From assembly GCA_029204225.1 (NCBI GenBank), contig CM055099.1:45452040-45516039 (forward strand): a stretch of 64,000 bases of DNA, written 5' to 3'. Every line of letters starts with the position of its first letter. Position 1 is the first letter of the stretch. This stretch comes from Diphasiastrum complanatum. Its lineage: Eukaryota; Streptophyta; Lycopodiopsida; Lycopodiales; Lycopodiaceae. The translations under genes were made by a program, and so were the position numbers. Positions 11,778-25,579 of the stretch are shown here, piece by piece. Under the pieces are notes generated by a model. It had not been told where the DNA came from. It did not search any database and saw nothing but the letters and a program-made list of their open reading frames with translations.

Positions 11778-13260
11778 GACCTTCGAGACCGACCGAAACT
11801 GGAGAACGCGGCTGAAAGCCATACATCAGCATAAAAGGACTGAATCCAGTGGTAGAATGCTTAGCACTATTGTGCGCGAACTCAACCAAAGGGAGATACT
11901 TTTCCCAGTCAGACTGTCGGTGAGAAACATATGCTCTAAGCATATCCTCCGACGTCTGGTTGACTCGTTCTGTCTGCCCATCAGATTCTGGGTGATCCGA
12001 AGAACTAAGACTAAGGGTTGTTTCAAGTTTTTCAAAAACTGCTTGCCAGAACTTGCTAGTGAACTTGGAGTCACGTTCACTAACAATATCATTCGGCAAA
12101 CCATACAATCTGAACAACTTTTCAACGAAAAGATGGGCTAGTTCAGATGCCTTGACAGTTAATTTAGTTGGTATAAACTGTGCCATCTTGGTTAGCCTGT
12201 CAACCACCACCCAAATGGCATTGTGATCACTCCGGGTTTTAGGGAGTCCAACCACAAAATCCATTGAAATACTTTCCCATTTCTTATTGGGAATTTCCAA
12301 GGGATGTAAAAGACCCGTAACTTTGAGTCTTTCCGCTTTGTTTTGTTGGCATTGTTCACAACTTTGAACGTATGCCTCCACATGACCTTTCATCTTAGGC
12401 CAGAAGAAATTCTGCCTAACAAGGTCAAGTGTCCTCTGTATGCCTGGGTGACCAGCACAAGGGTTGTCATGACGCTGTTGCAGGATTTGGGCCCGCAAGT
12501 CTTCCCTATCCGGCACACAAACCTTCCCCTTTCGGAAAAGCAGGCCATTCCTCATGGAATAGTCTTCAAGTAACTTATCATTACGGGATTGCTTGGGATC
12601 CTGCATCCCAAGGTCATCACTAGATCTAGAATTTCCTATCAGGACATCTAGCCAGATGCGACCAAAAAACCTATCGGTTCGACAAAGATCCCGTAGTGAA
12701 AGATACAAGTCAGATTGGATCTCAGCAAAGCATAACTGATTAATCTCTCCAATCCGGCTCAAGGCATTGGCAACACAGTTCGACGTACCTTTACGATACT
12801 TAATGTCGAAGACAAACTCCTGAATGAGTTCCGACCATCTAGCCTTACAGCCACGAAGGTCCTTCGCATCACATATATACTTAAGGGATTGGTCATCAGT
12901 CATTACCGTAAATCTGGCACCATAAAGATAATGCCTCCAGATTTTTAACGCATGAATGACTGCGAAAAGCTCCTTTTCATAAGTAGAATACCTAGTCTGA
13001 GCAGGATCCAGCTTCTTGCTTTCAAAAGCAACTGGTCTACTGTCTTGATAAAGGACCGCTCCAATAGCAAAGTCGCTAGCATCCGTATCAGCCACAAAGG
13101 GCCGGTTAGGATCGACAATACGCAAAATTGGAGCCGTAGAAACACAGTGCTTGAGAGTCTCAAAACTCTCATTCATTTCATCCGTCCAGGTTATCAATGG
13201 ACTTTTTCTGCGGCTACATTTTTTTGGGCAAATTTTCTTGGAATTCCTGGATATAGGCAT
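11778..13260 (-). pseudogene. Gypsy B RT connection, RNase H and integrase N-terminal part
   Basis: The frame (stop inside the copia LTR at 11770) starts in the RT thumb region (PLITWTDEMNESFETLKHC). RNase H follows with ADTDASDFAIGAV and YSTYEKELFAVIHALKIWRHYL. Integrase has its HHCC finger (HPGIQRTLDLVRQNFFWP ... CEQCQQNKAERL) and DDE residues in SMDFVVGLPKT, VSERDSKF and DGQTERVNQ. It runs to GFQPRSPVSVGLEGLK, where Copia 1 enters. RT palm motifs and protease are absent: the sequence upstream belongs to gag. Confidence 0.92.
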
Positions 13261-13756
13261 CTAATGGCCTAGTACCCATCTGCATGGTGGCAAAACGCCG
13301 CCAATGCTCAAAATCATCCAACACCGGAAGAAAAGCCGTTTTAAAGGCTTCTTGAAAGGCGTCCCATGTAGAAGGGGCAGTAGCCCTCTCCTTTAGATCC
13401 TGCCACCATGTAAACGCCTTTTCGCGTAAAAACATGAGAGCAGAAGCGATCTTCGTACTATCGGGCACATCGTGCATGGAAAAATGACTAGTCCATCGAT
13501 CTAGCCACGACAATACCACATCGGGAAGCCGGTCTTTCTTTTCACCCGAAAAGAATTCCGGATTAAACATTGGATATACGCCAACGAACCGCGAGTGCGT
13601 CGAAGAACGCCACTCTGGCTCGGCCGCGGCATGCTTGGCCTGCATTTCTAAAATTTGATTTTGCAGCATATTTAGGGCCTGAACAAGCTGGTTAGTGTCT
13701 ACATCAGGAGGAGGTGGTGAAGACGGTCCTTCACCCGAGGGCATAATAGGGTCCAT
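13214..13756 (-). pseudogene. Gypsy B gag, truncated
   Basis: A 180-codon frame begins MDPIMPSGEGPSSPPPP, has a short coiled-coil-like stretch (residues 25-45) and the gag core FSGEKKDRLPDVVLSWLDRW ... ALMFLREKAFTWWQDLKERA ... LDDFEHWRRFATMQMGTRPL. It ends just after AYIQEFQENLPKKM, overlapping the pol frame at 13214-13260. Zinc knuckle, protease and most of RT, normally 2-3 kb, are missing between this gag and the RNase H block, so the junction marks a large internal deletion. Confidence 0.85.
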
Positions 13757-14895
13757 GGCGCACTAAGGAAGAAGGCAAGGAAAAACTGCAAGGGCTTCGC
13801 AACAAAAGGACTTAGAGAACTTGAGACCACTACTCAAGGAGACTAAGCCACAATAAGCACCTCAATGATGGAAATGGAGCCTATACCCCCCATCCCACTT
13901 CTTTTCCTTCTTAAAAAAGCTTTGCCGGGTGGCGGGCCTTATGGTCGCCACCTAGCAAGCACATGGGCACCTAAAACAAGTGGCATCCCCTTATGGGGTC
14001 CACCTACCCTCAACTCACATGGCCACCACCCTCTTTACGCCACCTCACCCAAGGGTCACTTGGGTCACATTCCCACCCAACTTTTGGGTCACCGCCTTGA
14101 CCTCATGGCCTTATGGCCTAAAGATACACCTAAATCTCCTCTAAGGCTTGTCCTTAGGCAAAGGAGAAGGTGCACGTACAACTGTACGTTCATGAGGAGG
14201 AGGTGGAGGAAAAAACATCAAATTTCCTCCCCAAAAGTGAAAAGGATGAAGGATTTGCCAATTTTTCTTGGTGGGTAGGTGGAAGATTACAAAGAGGAGG
14301 ATTAAGCCCAAGAAAGAGGCTAAGAAAAATAAGAAAAAGGGTACACAGGTCTGTACCTGCAGCAGGTACAGGCTGTAAGTACAACTGTGTACTTTTGTTT
14401 TATTTCTCCCCCCCTTTCTTCAAAATTTTGTTGAAGCAATTAAAGTTTACAAAAGCTTTTATTTACAAACTTTGAGACTAAGTTTTATAACTTAGTATAA
14501 AAACTTTGTAAACTAGAATAACTTTTAGATTAAAAGTTAAACAATAAAAGCTTTGAAACAAAGTTTCAAAGTTTACCATGTACTTTACAAGTACAAACAG
14601 CTTTCAATCATATTCAACAAAGAAAGTTTGAAATTTAAAGTTGACGTTGACTAAACAAGGCCTTAACCCTCTGGTTTACGTTGATAAAACCAAAGCCTTT
14701 TTTTTTTTGGTAGCTTTGCAACCTACGTTGAGAAAACCAAAGCTGTATTAGCTTTGCAAATTGAGACGAACCAAAAAGCAAAGTTGTTCAGATCGATTCA
14801 ACAAAATCAAGTAAGCCTTCAAAAACATCAGCTAAAAGCTCAAACCAACCAAAAACATAAGTTAGAGCGATTGCACCTTATTCACAATGATCGGT
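13757..14895 (-). other. Gypsy B untranslated leader
   Basis: About 1.1 kb lies between primer-binding site and gag start. The part near 14400-14880 is AT-rich with many AAGTTT and AAAGCTTT words, and 13860-14340 is C/G-rich on alternating strands. The open frames here look spurious. Confidence 0.55.
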
Positions 14896-14908
14896 GGGTC
14901 TGATACCA
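14896..14908 (-). other. Gypsy B primer-binding site
   Basis: The minus strand reads TGGTATCAGACCC, two bases inside the 5' LTR. It matches the initiator methionine tRNA 3' end except near its inner edge. Confidence 0.78.
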
Positions 14909-14910
14909 AC

Positions 14911-15435
14911 TGTTAGAATCCCCATCGTCATGCCGGTCATTGCTAAAGCACAAACAAGTGACGAACGCTACGTTGCCACCCAACCATAGAGGTATTGCCA
15001 CCTCCCCCCGTGCACTGGAGCTACAGACCACCATCAAGCAAGCTCGGATTTCAAGTAAGCCATGGTGTCCCATACCACCATGCCTTACCCTTGACTCTCA
15101 CCTACCTACATCCTGAGGCCTAGATACTCGTCCTGACCTGACCACCAGTGGAAGAGCTCTTCATTCTCCAGGAGAGAATGAATACCCAGCTCATGGAGAT
15201 CCACCTCTATATACATAGTCCAGGTGGCTCATCTCCCTCCATAGGAGTCACGCATGATTAACGACACGCGGCAGTTGTGCACACTGACGCGGGTCCATAA
15301 CAACGAGTCACCGCGTGCCAATGAGACATTGACACATGGCACCCAAAAGACCTATAGCTCCAGATCAACGTTCCGTCCCATAACTGAGACCGTCACCTCA
15401 AGTTTCCTGTTGCGTACCCTTATGGGTACGTAACA
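14911..15435 (-). repeat. Gypsy B 5' LTR
   Basis: The plus strand starts TGTTAGAATCCCCATCGTCA and ends GGGTACGTAACA, collinear with 5700-6224. CGTAT follows as the target-site copy. Confidence 0.92.
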
Positions 15436-17206
15436 CGTATATGGGACATTGAGAGTGTTGCCTCTTTGAGATTTTGGTGATGCCCACAACTATGTATTCG
15501 ATGAAGGCTTGGTGTACCATGCTTTCTCAGTTTGTTGGGATTATATTTCACAATTTTGGGTGTCCATGCTTTCATGGTTCTTCAAAGAAGGCTTAGAGCC
15601 TGTCCACACCTCGTGGGGTGTCTTGTTTGAGAGGGCCTTGGTCGAACATCTGTTCTGGACGTTGATCATTTGCACAGAGTTATGGATTGTGGTGATGAGA
15701 TACTAAGAATAGGAGATATTTTTTTTTTAGTCTTATGTATCTTTGGTATCTCACAGACATTGATGAAACTCCGTCTGTTTGTCTGTCTGTCTGTCTTTCT
15801 CAGAAGTGCATTTGCCACCCAATTGAAGTTCAATATTGTTGCTATGGTAAAGTATTTGACAACCAGTGTGGCCCTTTCTTCTTTGCTGCCTATCACTGCA
15901 GTGAGGCCATCACCATAGTTGTAGCAACCTCCAGTTTGCTACTTGCCCTTTGTCGCCTTGATATTGACTTTGACATCGCGTCCCCCTTTCTCTTCGTAAC
16001 ATTGTTGTCATAGCACGAGGAAACCAAGAAATACATTCGTCCCTTCTTCGTAAAGACCTCACCTTATGACATTCTCTTGATTGGTATTCCTAGCAAAAAA
16101 TCCATTGCTATATGTTCTTTGAAGATCCTAGTTGGAGATGTGCCTGAGCCATTGGTAGCCATTGATGTTCATTATGTTTTTGTAATTGGAGGATGCGCTG
16201 TGGATGTTGTTTGTTGTGTTTATGCTTTATTTGATGCTAGTATCCATGGTTGAGCTCATAATAGTTGGGAAGTATTATGGACATCTGTGATTGAGTTCAG
16301 CCCTATTACCAAGTTGCAGGGCATAAATCCTCTTGGGACCCAAAGCCCTGATTTTGAGTGGCTTCATAGAGAGTTGCGCTCATAACTAACAATGCAACAG
16401 TCTAGCCTCTATTGAACCTTAGTATGTGGGTTTATATAAGACCACCAGTATGTTCCAGATAAGTGATTCTTTGGAAATACGTTCAAGCTAACAGCAATTG
16501 AGACTGCAAGCATCTCATGAAACAACCAACCATTGATAAGGAGGAGGACCCAAGACCAATTTATGCTATATCCAGACCCAGGGCACCACACTATAAGTGA
16601 TAAATAATAAGAGATGCAGATGGTACACATGGATGTCCTGTTCGTGATCTGATGTCCCTCAAAGAGAAATTCTTATGATGCCTGTAGTGTTACGTCACTT
16701 ACTGAAGGCATCTGATCTGTTATAAATCACTATTCCAGTGATAAAAGGCTCATTGATATCTTTACTTCCCAGGTCCTCTTTTGACTAATGCGTACTTAAT
16801 AAAATTTAGACAGGCTTTCACCTTTGAGCTTTTATCCCTCACTGATGTTCGCCTCCAAGTGTCTCTTTTAGGTTTTATGTGCTGGAATGAAATTTAGGTT
16901 GCAGATGTTAATGCGGCCGGGTCTTTTAAATCTTGGAAAAGAAAGTTTTCTAACTCAAACCTCTAAGGAGTAGAGAGCATTAGTTCAAAGGATTTTAGTA
17001 TGCTGTATATATCACAGAATTTGAAGCTTAGTTCTCTGTATTGATATTGCAAGATAAACTTCTTACAGTCTTTTCAAAAATCCTTAAGAACAGAAACATT
17101 CAAAGGAGCTCCATGAACTTGTAAGCATACCTTATATTCCAATGGTAGGTCTTAGACTGATCCTGGTTGGTAATACATTTTTCTTCTATATTGCTTGTTA
17201 TCTCAG
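15436..17206. other. Unassigned region before the IDH exon, probably intronic
   Basis: No earlier IDH exon or retroelement motif is recognised here. The last bases, ending in the acceptor TCTCAG at 17201-17206, are the 3' end of the intron before the IDH exon. A loose open stretch at 15735-16250 has no recognised domain and contains a stop. Confidence 0.4.
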
Positions 17207-17481
17207 GCAATGTGGGCGCAGATCATGCCATTTTTGAGCAAGGAGCATCAGCAGGGAACGTGGGTAATGAGCGCCTCGTACAACAAAAATCTGCAAATCC
17301 AACGGCATTGCTCTTATCTTCTGCAATGCTGTTGCGTCATTTGCAGTTCCCATCTTTTGCTGACCGGCTTGAGCAAGCAGTCATGAACGTGATAAAAGAG
17401 GGAAAATATCGCACTAAAGATCTTGGAGGGACAAGTAACACACAAGAGGTGGTAAACGCTGTGATTGAGAAGCTTGATTAG
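17207..17481 (+). CDS. IDH: NAD-dependent isocitrate dehydrogenase subunit, terminal exon only
   Basis: This exon encodes the C-terminus of the mitochondrial NAD-IDH (regulatory-type) subunit of the TCA cycle. Recognisable blocks are NVGADHAIFEQGASAGNVGN, ANPTALLLSSAMLLRHLQFP, FADRLEQAVMNVIKEGKYRT and KDLGGTSNTQEVVNAVIEKL, then TAG. The exon starts after a TCTCAG acceptor in phase 1 (the first glycine codon is split), so the frame extending upstream to 17167 is intron. No other exon is found in the window: the 1.7 kb before it is blank and 1-15435 is transposon sequence. Either upstream exons lie beyond base 1, making a giant intron holding the transposon nest, or this is a gene fragment. The exon itself is undamaged. 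Confidence 0.85.
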
Positions 17482-19843
<2,362 letters not shown>

Positions 19844-20460
19844 TCAATGGGGAAAAGATTTTTGGCGAGGAGTTTCATGACAAAGGCGAGCATACTGAAC
19901 CCGCTTGCCTTTCATCCCAGTCATTATGTTGAAAGCGTTATCTTTGTTATTATTTGTGAATGCTCTCACAAAGAGTAAAAGTAGAGCAAAGAAGAAAAAT
20001 GCAGTATGGCATTTCCTGTAAATGGCAGCAGAGTTGATTACAAAAATATCAAAGAGTATGATGGTCAGTCTGTACATAAAATTTAGCACCATATAAATAG
20101 TGTCATCAAACCTTGAGTGAATGTATAATTGCATACAATTCCTTCTCATGTTGAGAAGTAGCTTTTTACTCTCAAAAGCTACTCGCCTTCCCTCTATTGT
20201 GATGTCACTTGCATCAGTCTTTAAATGGAATGGCTTTGGGTTATCGACAATCTTGAGCATGTGTAGTGGCCAATACTCCCTTCAGTGCGAAAACTGTCCC
20301 CGGTCTCCTTAACCCTAATAACCACCAAAATGCGATCATCGCATGACTGGTCCGTCAATAGAGCCCGTCAATAGAGCAGCTACCAAACTATAGTTCTCAA
20401 CAAATCTATGATAAAATACGCAAAAAACCAAGAAAGAGCGTAGCTGACCACATTAGTTGG
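19844..20460 (-). pseudogene. Decayed gypsy RT thumb / RNase H fragment
   Basis: The minus strand around 20380-20450 reads, with frameshifts, FYHRFVENYSLVAA, the segment before the RT-RNase H connection. At 20260-20150 it reads LKIVDNPKPFHLKTDASD and RRVAFESKKL, the RNase H start, with the usual residues between TDASD and RRVAFE mostly missing. The rest of the 138-codon frame is hydrophobic and unrelated. An old Ty3/gypsy remnant with no flanking LTR recognised. Confidence 0.65.
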
Positions 20461-21429
20461 CCAAGGCCAATTCAAGTGAATTCTTAAAGCCTAGACATCA
20501 GTAGGATTTAAAAGTTCTACGTTTTTTTTTTACCTTTAAGGTTTAGAAATTGGTCTTCAAGGAAGATGGCATCTCTCCTCACAAAAAAAATTCATGTAAC
20601 AAGGGTATAAAGTTTTTAAGCTTTATCAATAGTTCAATGACCAACAAAGGCTCATATGGAATTTGAGCATAAGCTATGAACCTAGAGCTCAAGAAAAGAC
20701 ATACATTTTTATTTGCACCCAGGCTAATAGCTTTTGTTGGCGAATTGAGAGAAACAAGTAGTAGTTATAGCCAAGGAAAGAGATCATACAAAAAGGTGAC
20801 AAAATCTACATCCCTTTAATGTCAACGCAAATACTGAAGCCAATGTGTTGTTTATTAATGCAACCAACATGGGCTCCTTTTCTAGGCAAAACAAATCTAG
20901 AACATGCAAAACAAATCACTCTTTAGGTTTGTTAGCACTAGCAATCATGGAGACACATCACATGAATTTCCATGAGGTGTTAAATTAGCTCTAACAATCT
21001 CCCCCTTAATCCAAACACTCGAACAATAATGCATGTAAGAGCCATGGCTAAAGGTTCCAATGTATGTCCTGTAGAAAAATTTGTGCAAGGTTGAGTAACA
21101 AGGAACTAGCTACCAATCGGAACTACCATGGAAGTCTATGATGCCTCAATTAGTTCAAAATAGTAGGATAAATCAATAGTTCGATTATAATGTTAGGTAC
21201 ACAATGAATTTGCAAGAATTTTATATAGATTCGAAATTGAGAAGTAGTTTTATCTATCTAATCTAATAGAACCGAACATTAGAGTTATGGTCTATCAGAA
21301 TAGATTACATGCTGCTCAACATCTTGAATCCTAACACCCTATCCAAGTGTTGAACCTTATTGATTAAGAGAAGCAAGCAACATACTTCATTCATTATCTC
21401 TACCAGGGATTCCTTCAGCCATACATTAT

Positions 21430-21560
21430 ATGTCATAGACAAATTGGTTGGAACTAACTACCACAAGTGGAGATTCAAAATGAAAGTCATCCTACTGGCT
21501 AAAGAACTATAGAAAGTCATAGAAGAAACAAAGGAAAATCAGCAATCTTAATATATTCGA
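21430..21560 (+). pseudogene. Ty1/copia gag N-terminal scrap
   Basis: The plus strand reads IDKLVGTNYHKWRFKMKVIL, then LAKEL, a TAG and KVIEETKE. This matches the start of copia gag (compare LDGTNFSIWKFKIKNIL in Copia 1). The TAG replaces a tryptophan. No other part of the element is found nearby. Confidence 0.6.
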
Positions 21561-21973
21561 TAATAATTGAACTTACAAAGTTACGTAGTCATTGATCAAT
21601 CGAACATCTATTAAGAGCGCAACTATTCGATCTTTCTCTCTCTGTTACTACAAAGTACTGTCTCAGAAAGATCGCAACTTTGTCTACATTCAGACATGTA
21701 CACACTTTTGACTAAATATATTCGTTCCAACAATCTAAGTCATGTTGTATCGTGTCGAATGCATGTATTTTGTTTTGTTTGATTCATGATATGCAGATAA
21801 ATTGATTCGTAGATTAAACTATTCATGTGGCTGATAATTCGTGTCGATTGTAATGCTCTAAGATCTATTCTCAATCAATCTAGTTCGTGCATGTCTACGA
21901 AATTATGTCACGACAATACTGCATTCAGCCATGACTACCGAGTTTTTGAGATTAGCTTCATTTCAGATGTTTC

Positions 21974-22261
21974 ATGCTGGGCAATATAGCAAGACGACTA
22001 TATAATCTGATGAAAGATAATGATCTACTGAGCCCAGAGACCATAATGCAGGACTATTATATCGGATTACTCGACAAGATCAAATCTGGTATGAAAAAGT
22101 TCGCATCCTACACTTCATTGGCACAAATCTATCAAGATGCTGTCATTATGGAAAATCTTATCTTGAAGAAGAGGGTAGATCACTCCTATCCAAATGCAAA
22201 TATATCAAATGGGAAATCAGAAAAATTCGAAGGATCAATGATAATCGACTTTATAGCGTAG
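21974..22261 (+). other. 95-codon open frame, possible retroelement gag piece
   Basis: The frame encodes a mostly helical, charged protein (ARRLYNLMKDNDLLSPETIM ... YQDAVIMENLILKKR). Its length and helix spacing resemble the C-terminal half of Ty3/gypsy gag cores, but there is no zinc knuckle and no firm family match. It lies between a copia gag scrap and a TC repeat in an otherwise gene-free area. Confidence 0.25.
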
Positions 22262-22362
22262 CCAATCAGAGTGAAGGAGGCTCACCTTTGGAATCTATAA
22301 AAGGGAGCCATTTCTTTTGTATTTCATCTTCCATCTTTTCTAATAAAACTTTGTCACCTCAG

Positions 22363-22365
<3 letters not shown>

Positions 22366-22456
<91 letters not shown>
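22366..22456. repeat. (CT)n microsatellite, about 91 bp
   Basis: Uninterrupted CT tract. Ser-Leu open frames over it are artefacts. Confidence 0.98.
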
Positions 22457-22458
<2 letters not shown>

Positions 22459-22846
22459 GGACTCTTCTTTAGAAGTTACCACCCTTGATCAAGCTATAGA
22501 TAAACATATGTGATTTGATGGTCCTAGCCTTTGTTGCCAACCCAACCATATATGACACTTTTCAAAAAGTATTTTCCCACCAATTTTGGCTGAAAGGGAG
22601 CTTCCACGATACTTCCTACGGAATCACTATATATAACCTGTTCTTGAATGAGTTTTTTCTACTATACGATGAAAAGAAGGTTGGAAGATATGCTCATGAT
22701 AGAGATTGTGCCCTACCTGGCTTGAAGTCATCTGCTTCTACTTTATGGTATGTGGTTCTGCTCATTTCATATCATTGCTTTCATCTCTTTGCTACAAACA
22801 AATAGTATCAAGCTTTCTGGGTGATAAACGTGATGGTATGGATCCG

Positions 22847-23090
22847 CTGTCCACCAGCGATGGATCAACGAGGGTTCATACACATTTTAGTATGGCGTTT
22901 TTGCATAAATACTATCTGCTGTCCAATGATGGACCAGCGATGAAGCATGCTCAACTGTGTAGAAGTTGTTGAAGATATATGAGTTGTTGTCCAGCGATGG
23001 ACCTGCAACGATTTTTCTTGAGTTATGTACTCAAAAAATGGATATATATGGTAAGTTGTCCAACAATGGACCATCGATGAACCATTGCTT
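22847..23090. repeat. Four imperfect ~69-bp repeats with a palindromic core
   Basis: The core TGTCCARCGATGGACC (or close) occurs at about 22848, 22920, 22988 and 23057, spaced 72, 68 and 69 bp. Each core holds TCCA...TGGA facing each other and is mostly followed by a second CGATG. Spacer sequences are only loosely similar. Confidence 0.6.
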
Positions 23091-23124
23091 CCTTCCGCAT
23101 ACTTTGTAAGGATGATCATGATAG

Positions 23125-23400
23125 AGTTAGAATTAAAGTTAGAATCACTATGTTACTATACTGTGGGTCCTATCAGTGGATAAGGATCAGTTGGCCTCGC
23201 CACGAGGTAAGTGGACGGGACACGTGTCCTACCAACGGCAACCTGGGTCATGCATGGGTTGCTTGAGTGAACAACTATATGTACAGTGTAATTTCATTTT
23301 GAGAAATACAGTTGCTATGTGAGCTTGCTGAGGAGAGTGATTTTCTGTCTGTGTTACTGTGTAGCATGATCTGTGTTCCTGTGCAAAGCAAATTCTAAGT
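23125..23400 (+). repeat. Copia 2 5' LTR, 276 bp
   Basis: Starts AGTTAGAATTAAAGTTAGAA, with an apparent 12-bp internal repeat of the terminus, and ends AAATTCTAAGT directly before the primer-binding site. It is 17 bp longer than the 3' LTR because of the first 40 bases. Confidence 0.9.
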
Positions 23401-23412
23401 TGGTATCAGAGT
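23401..23412 (+). other. Copia 2 primer-binding site
   Basis: TGGTATCAGAGT directly follows the LTR. Confidence 0.85.
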
Positions 23413-24709
23413 CGTACAGGGAGTGTACACAGTACAGTGTCGCAGTTGAAGAGAGCTTCGGGAGAACTGTCTTCTGAGAGTTCGAGGTTTTACGGCGAGT
23501 TGAAGACGGAAAGAGAAGCACTGGTGCACGGTTTCTAATTTATAGAGGCTTGCTAAGCTCAGCAGAGAGATTATTAGCCTGTGCATAGCATCAGACAGGG
23601 AAAAATTTGGTGAAAAATTGACAATTTTGAAGCCAACTGAAAATTGAAACCGGACTTGGGGTTACGGTTTTTATACATAACTGGTGATTTCTTCGCTGTT
23701 TGTGCACCGTTTTGGATGCCGTAAGGACAAGAAGGAAGCTAATCACCCTGTCAATCAGCCATGGAGAGATTCTGAGGTTTATGTCAGAGATTTGTCTCCA
23801 GACAGTTAACCTAGCAGATTTGCGATAAAAAGGTGAAAAAGCCACTTTGTCAAGTTGAGCTAAAATCACCGTTTCTCCACGGAATTTCCTGACTGAACAC
23901 TCTATAGTCATGGATTCAGTAGGGTGACCCTGCTCCAGGCCTCAGATCGTGCTCAAAACGATCCACAGGAGAGCTTGATCTGATGTTTTTCAGAGAAGGG
24001 AGGCGCGGTCGCAGGCAGGGAAGTCGCGGGCAGTTCGCGCGCCCAACGCGATGAAGAACTTAGTGTACCGAAGTTCATAGCGTATGCAGGAGTTTGGTTC
24101 GATGCCCAGATGTACTTTGAACCTTTAGATGAGGTGTCAAATGAATCAACGGTCCAGAATCTGTGATGGGAGAGAAATTTGAACCACAAGATTTGGTTCA
24201 GCCATTGGATGAGCTTTAAACAGGGTCCTGAAGAATTGAAGTGCATTTTGGCCTTCAACTTCATTAAAAATTTTCATACTGAAAGTTGAGTTGGGACCCT
24301 TCACAAGTGAAGAGTGAAGTTTCTTCAAAGTGAAGAAACAATTCAAAAGCTAGAAAAGTCCCTATTTTTGGGTCCTTTGCCCGCTTTGACCCAAACGAAA
24401 GGCTATAACCTCCAAACGAAGGGCACCCGGACTGTACCTACAAGTACGGTACAGCAAAACAGAGCGGTTGCAGCAGAGAAAGTGTTCGGAGTATGCCAGA
24501 AGTAGTTTCACCATTCCATTGGGCACGTTGTTGGGAATTGACGATTGAGTGCATTTTGGAAGGCGACGCCGATTTGGCTTTCAAATTGGTGGAGCGGCAA
24601 GTGGCCTGGTAATAAAAAAAGTGCAGGTCATTATTTTCAACTTCTGACATCACTGTTGGCCTCGACATACCGTTCTTAGCCTAAGGCAGAAGTTTCAAGC
24701 AGTTTTGCG
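23413..24709 (+). other. Copia 2 leader, about 1.3 kb
   Basis: Long untranslated region before gag with no convincing open frame. It contains several short GAAGTTTCTTC-type inverted words near 24290-24350. Confidence 0.6.
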
Positions 24710-25510
24710 ATGGCAAACATGGGAGAGTCCATTTTGAGTGAAAGTAGCAAATTGGACGGGATTTCCAACTATGCCGTGTGGAAATTCAAAATGAAAAATA
24801 TATTGATGGAGAAAGATGTGTGGGAAGTCGTCACAGGTGATGAGAGAAGGCCGCCAAATGAAGCAGACATCAAAGTGTTTGACAAAAAGATGAGGAAAGC
24901 TTTGACCTTCATTAACTTGTCAGTGAAGGATCACATCATTACCCACATTTGTGATGCTATTACACCCAGACAGGCATGAGATGTGCTAAAGGAGCAGTGC
25001 GAGACGTCAAATCCGTCAAGAATCATGTTTCTGAAGTCAAAGTTGAATAGTTTCCGCATGGAGCAAGGAGGGCACATTCAGACGTACATGACCAGAATCA
25101 AGACAATGAGAGATGAACTGCATTCTACTGGAGAGCGCATACATGATGTGGAGCTGATGCATAATGCATTATGCGGCATTGCAGAACCCTATCAGATGTT
25201 TGTGAGCGGAATAGCATCAAGAGAAAGATTGCCAACCTTTGACGAGCTCACAGGAATCTTGATGCAGGAAGAGCAACAACGAGAAATGATGAAAGCTAGA
25301 CGTCAAAATACTGATGATCAGGCACTTGCGACACGCCAAAAACAAGGCAAGGGCAAGGGCAAGAAGAAGACTAAACAATAATTTGCCAAGTCTCAGGAGG
25401 ATGAGAGATCTTCCAGCAAAAGTAAGAAGAAAGGCAAGTGCTTCCATTGTGGTAAAAAGGGCCACTAGAAGAGTGAATGTCGCAAATTCCTGGCGGAACA
25501 AGGCAAGGGA
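24710..25510 (+). pseudogene. Copia 2 gag with zinc knuckle, three stops
   Basis: The start is MANMGESILSESSKLDG (24710). Landmarks are YAVWKFKMKNILMEK, VLKEQCETSNPSRIMFLKSK and TYMTRIKTMRDELHSTGERI. The C-terminus is lysine-rich with the zinc knuckle CFHCGKKGH(x)KSEC. One frame is kept throughout but contains TGA at 24977 (where tryptophan is expected), TAA at 25379 and TAG at 25466 inside the knuckle (again a tryptophan position). All three are single transitions from sense codons. Confidence 0.88.
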
Positions 25511-25579
25511 AAACCAAAACAAGCAGGTAACCTTGTCGATGAGGGTGAGATTGAAGACTCTAGCATCTTCATATCTGCA

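Larger units (their letters stand above)
5700..15435 (-). mobile_element. Gypsy B: chromodomain Ty3/gypsy element split by Copia 1
   Basis: Two 525-bp LTRs (5700-6224 and 14911-15435) in direct orientation bound a minus-strand element with primer-binding site, gag, RNase H, integrase and a C-terminal chromodomain. The flanking 5-mers are CATAT on the left and CGTAT on the right, a target duplication differing by one CpG-to-CpA change. About 22 LTR differences were counted by eye (about 4%). Without the copia insertion the element is about 4.8 kb. It is short because gag's C-terminus, protease and most of RT are deleted near 13214-13260. Confidence 0.92.

Noticed and set aside
13865-14278. 137-codon plus-strand frame
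   Set aside because: It lies in the Gypsy B leader on the opposite strand and has only low-complexity Pro/Gly composition.
15735-16013. 92-codon open frame with Cys-rich start
   Set aside because: The Cys/Ser/Val run comes from a CTGT repeat, and no domain, splice structure or continuation is convincing.
20980-21010. CTCTAACAATCTCCCCCTTA, resembling a minus-strand LTR start and polypurine tract
   Set aside because: No coding tail, second LTR or border could be tied to it. One motif of this kind is too weak to call an element.
22840-23095. CRISPR-like array of four repeats
   Set aside because: Plant nuclear context, imperfect short cores and no cas genes. The regular spacing is better described as a degenerate tandem repeat.
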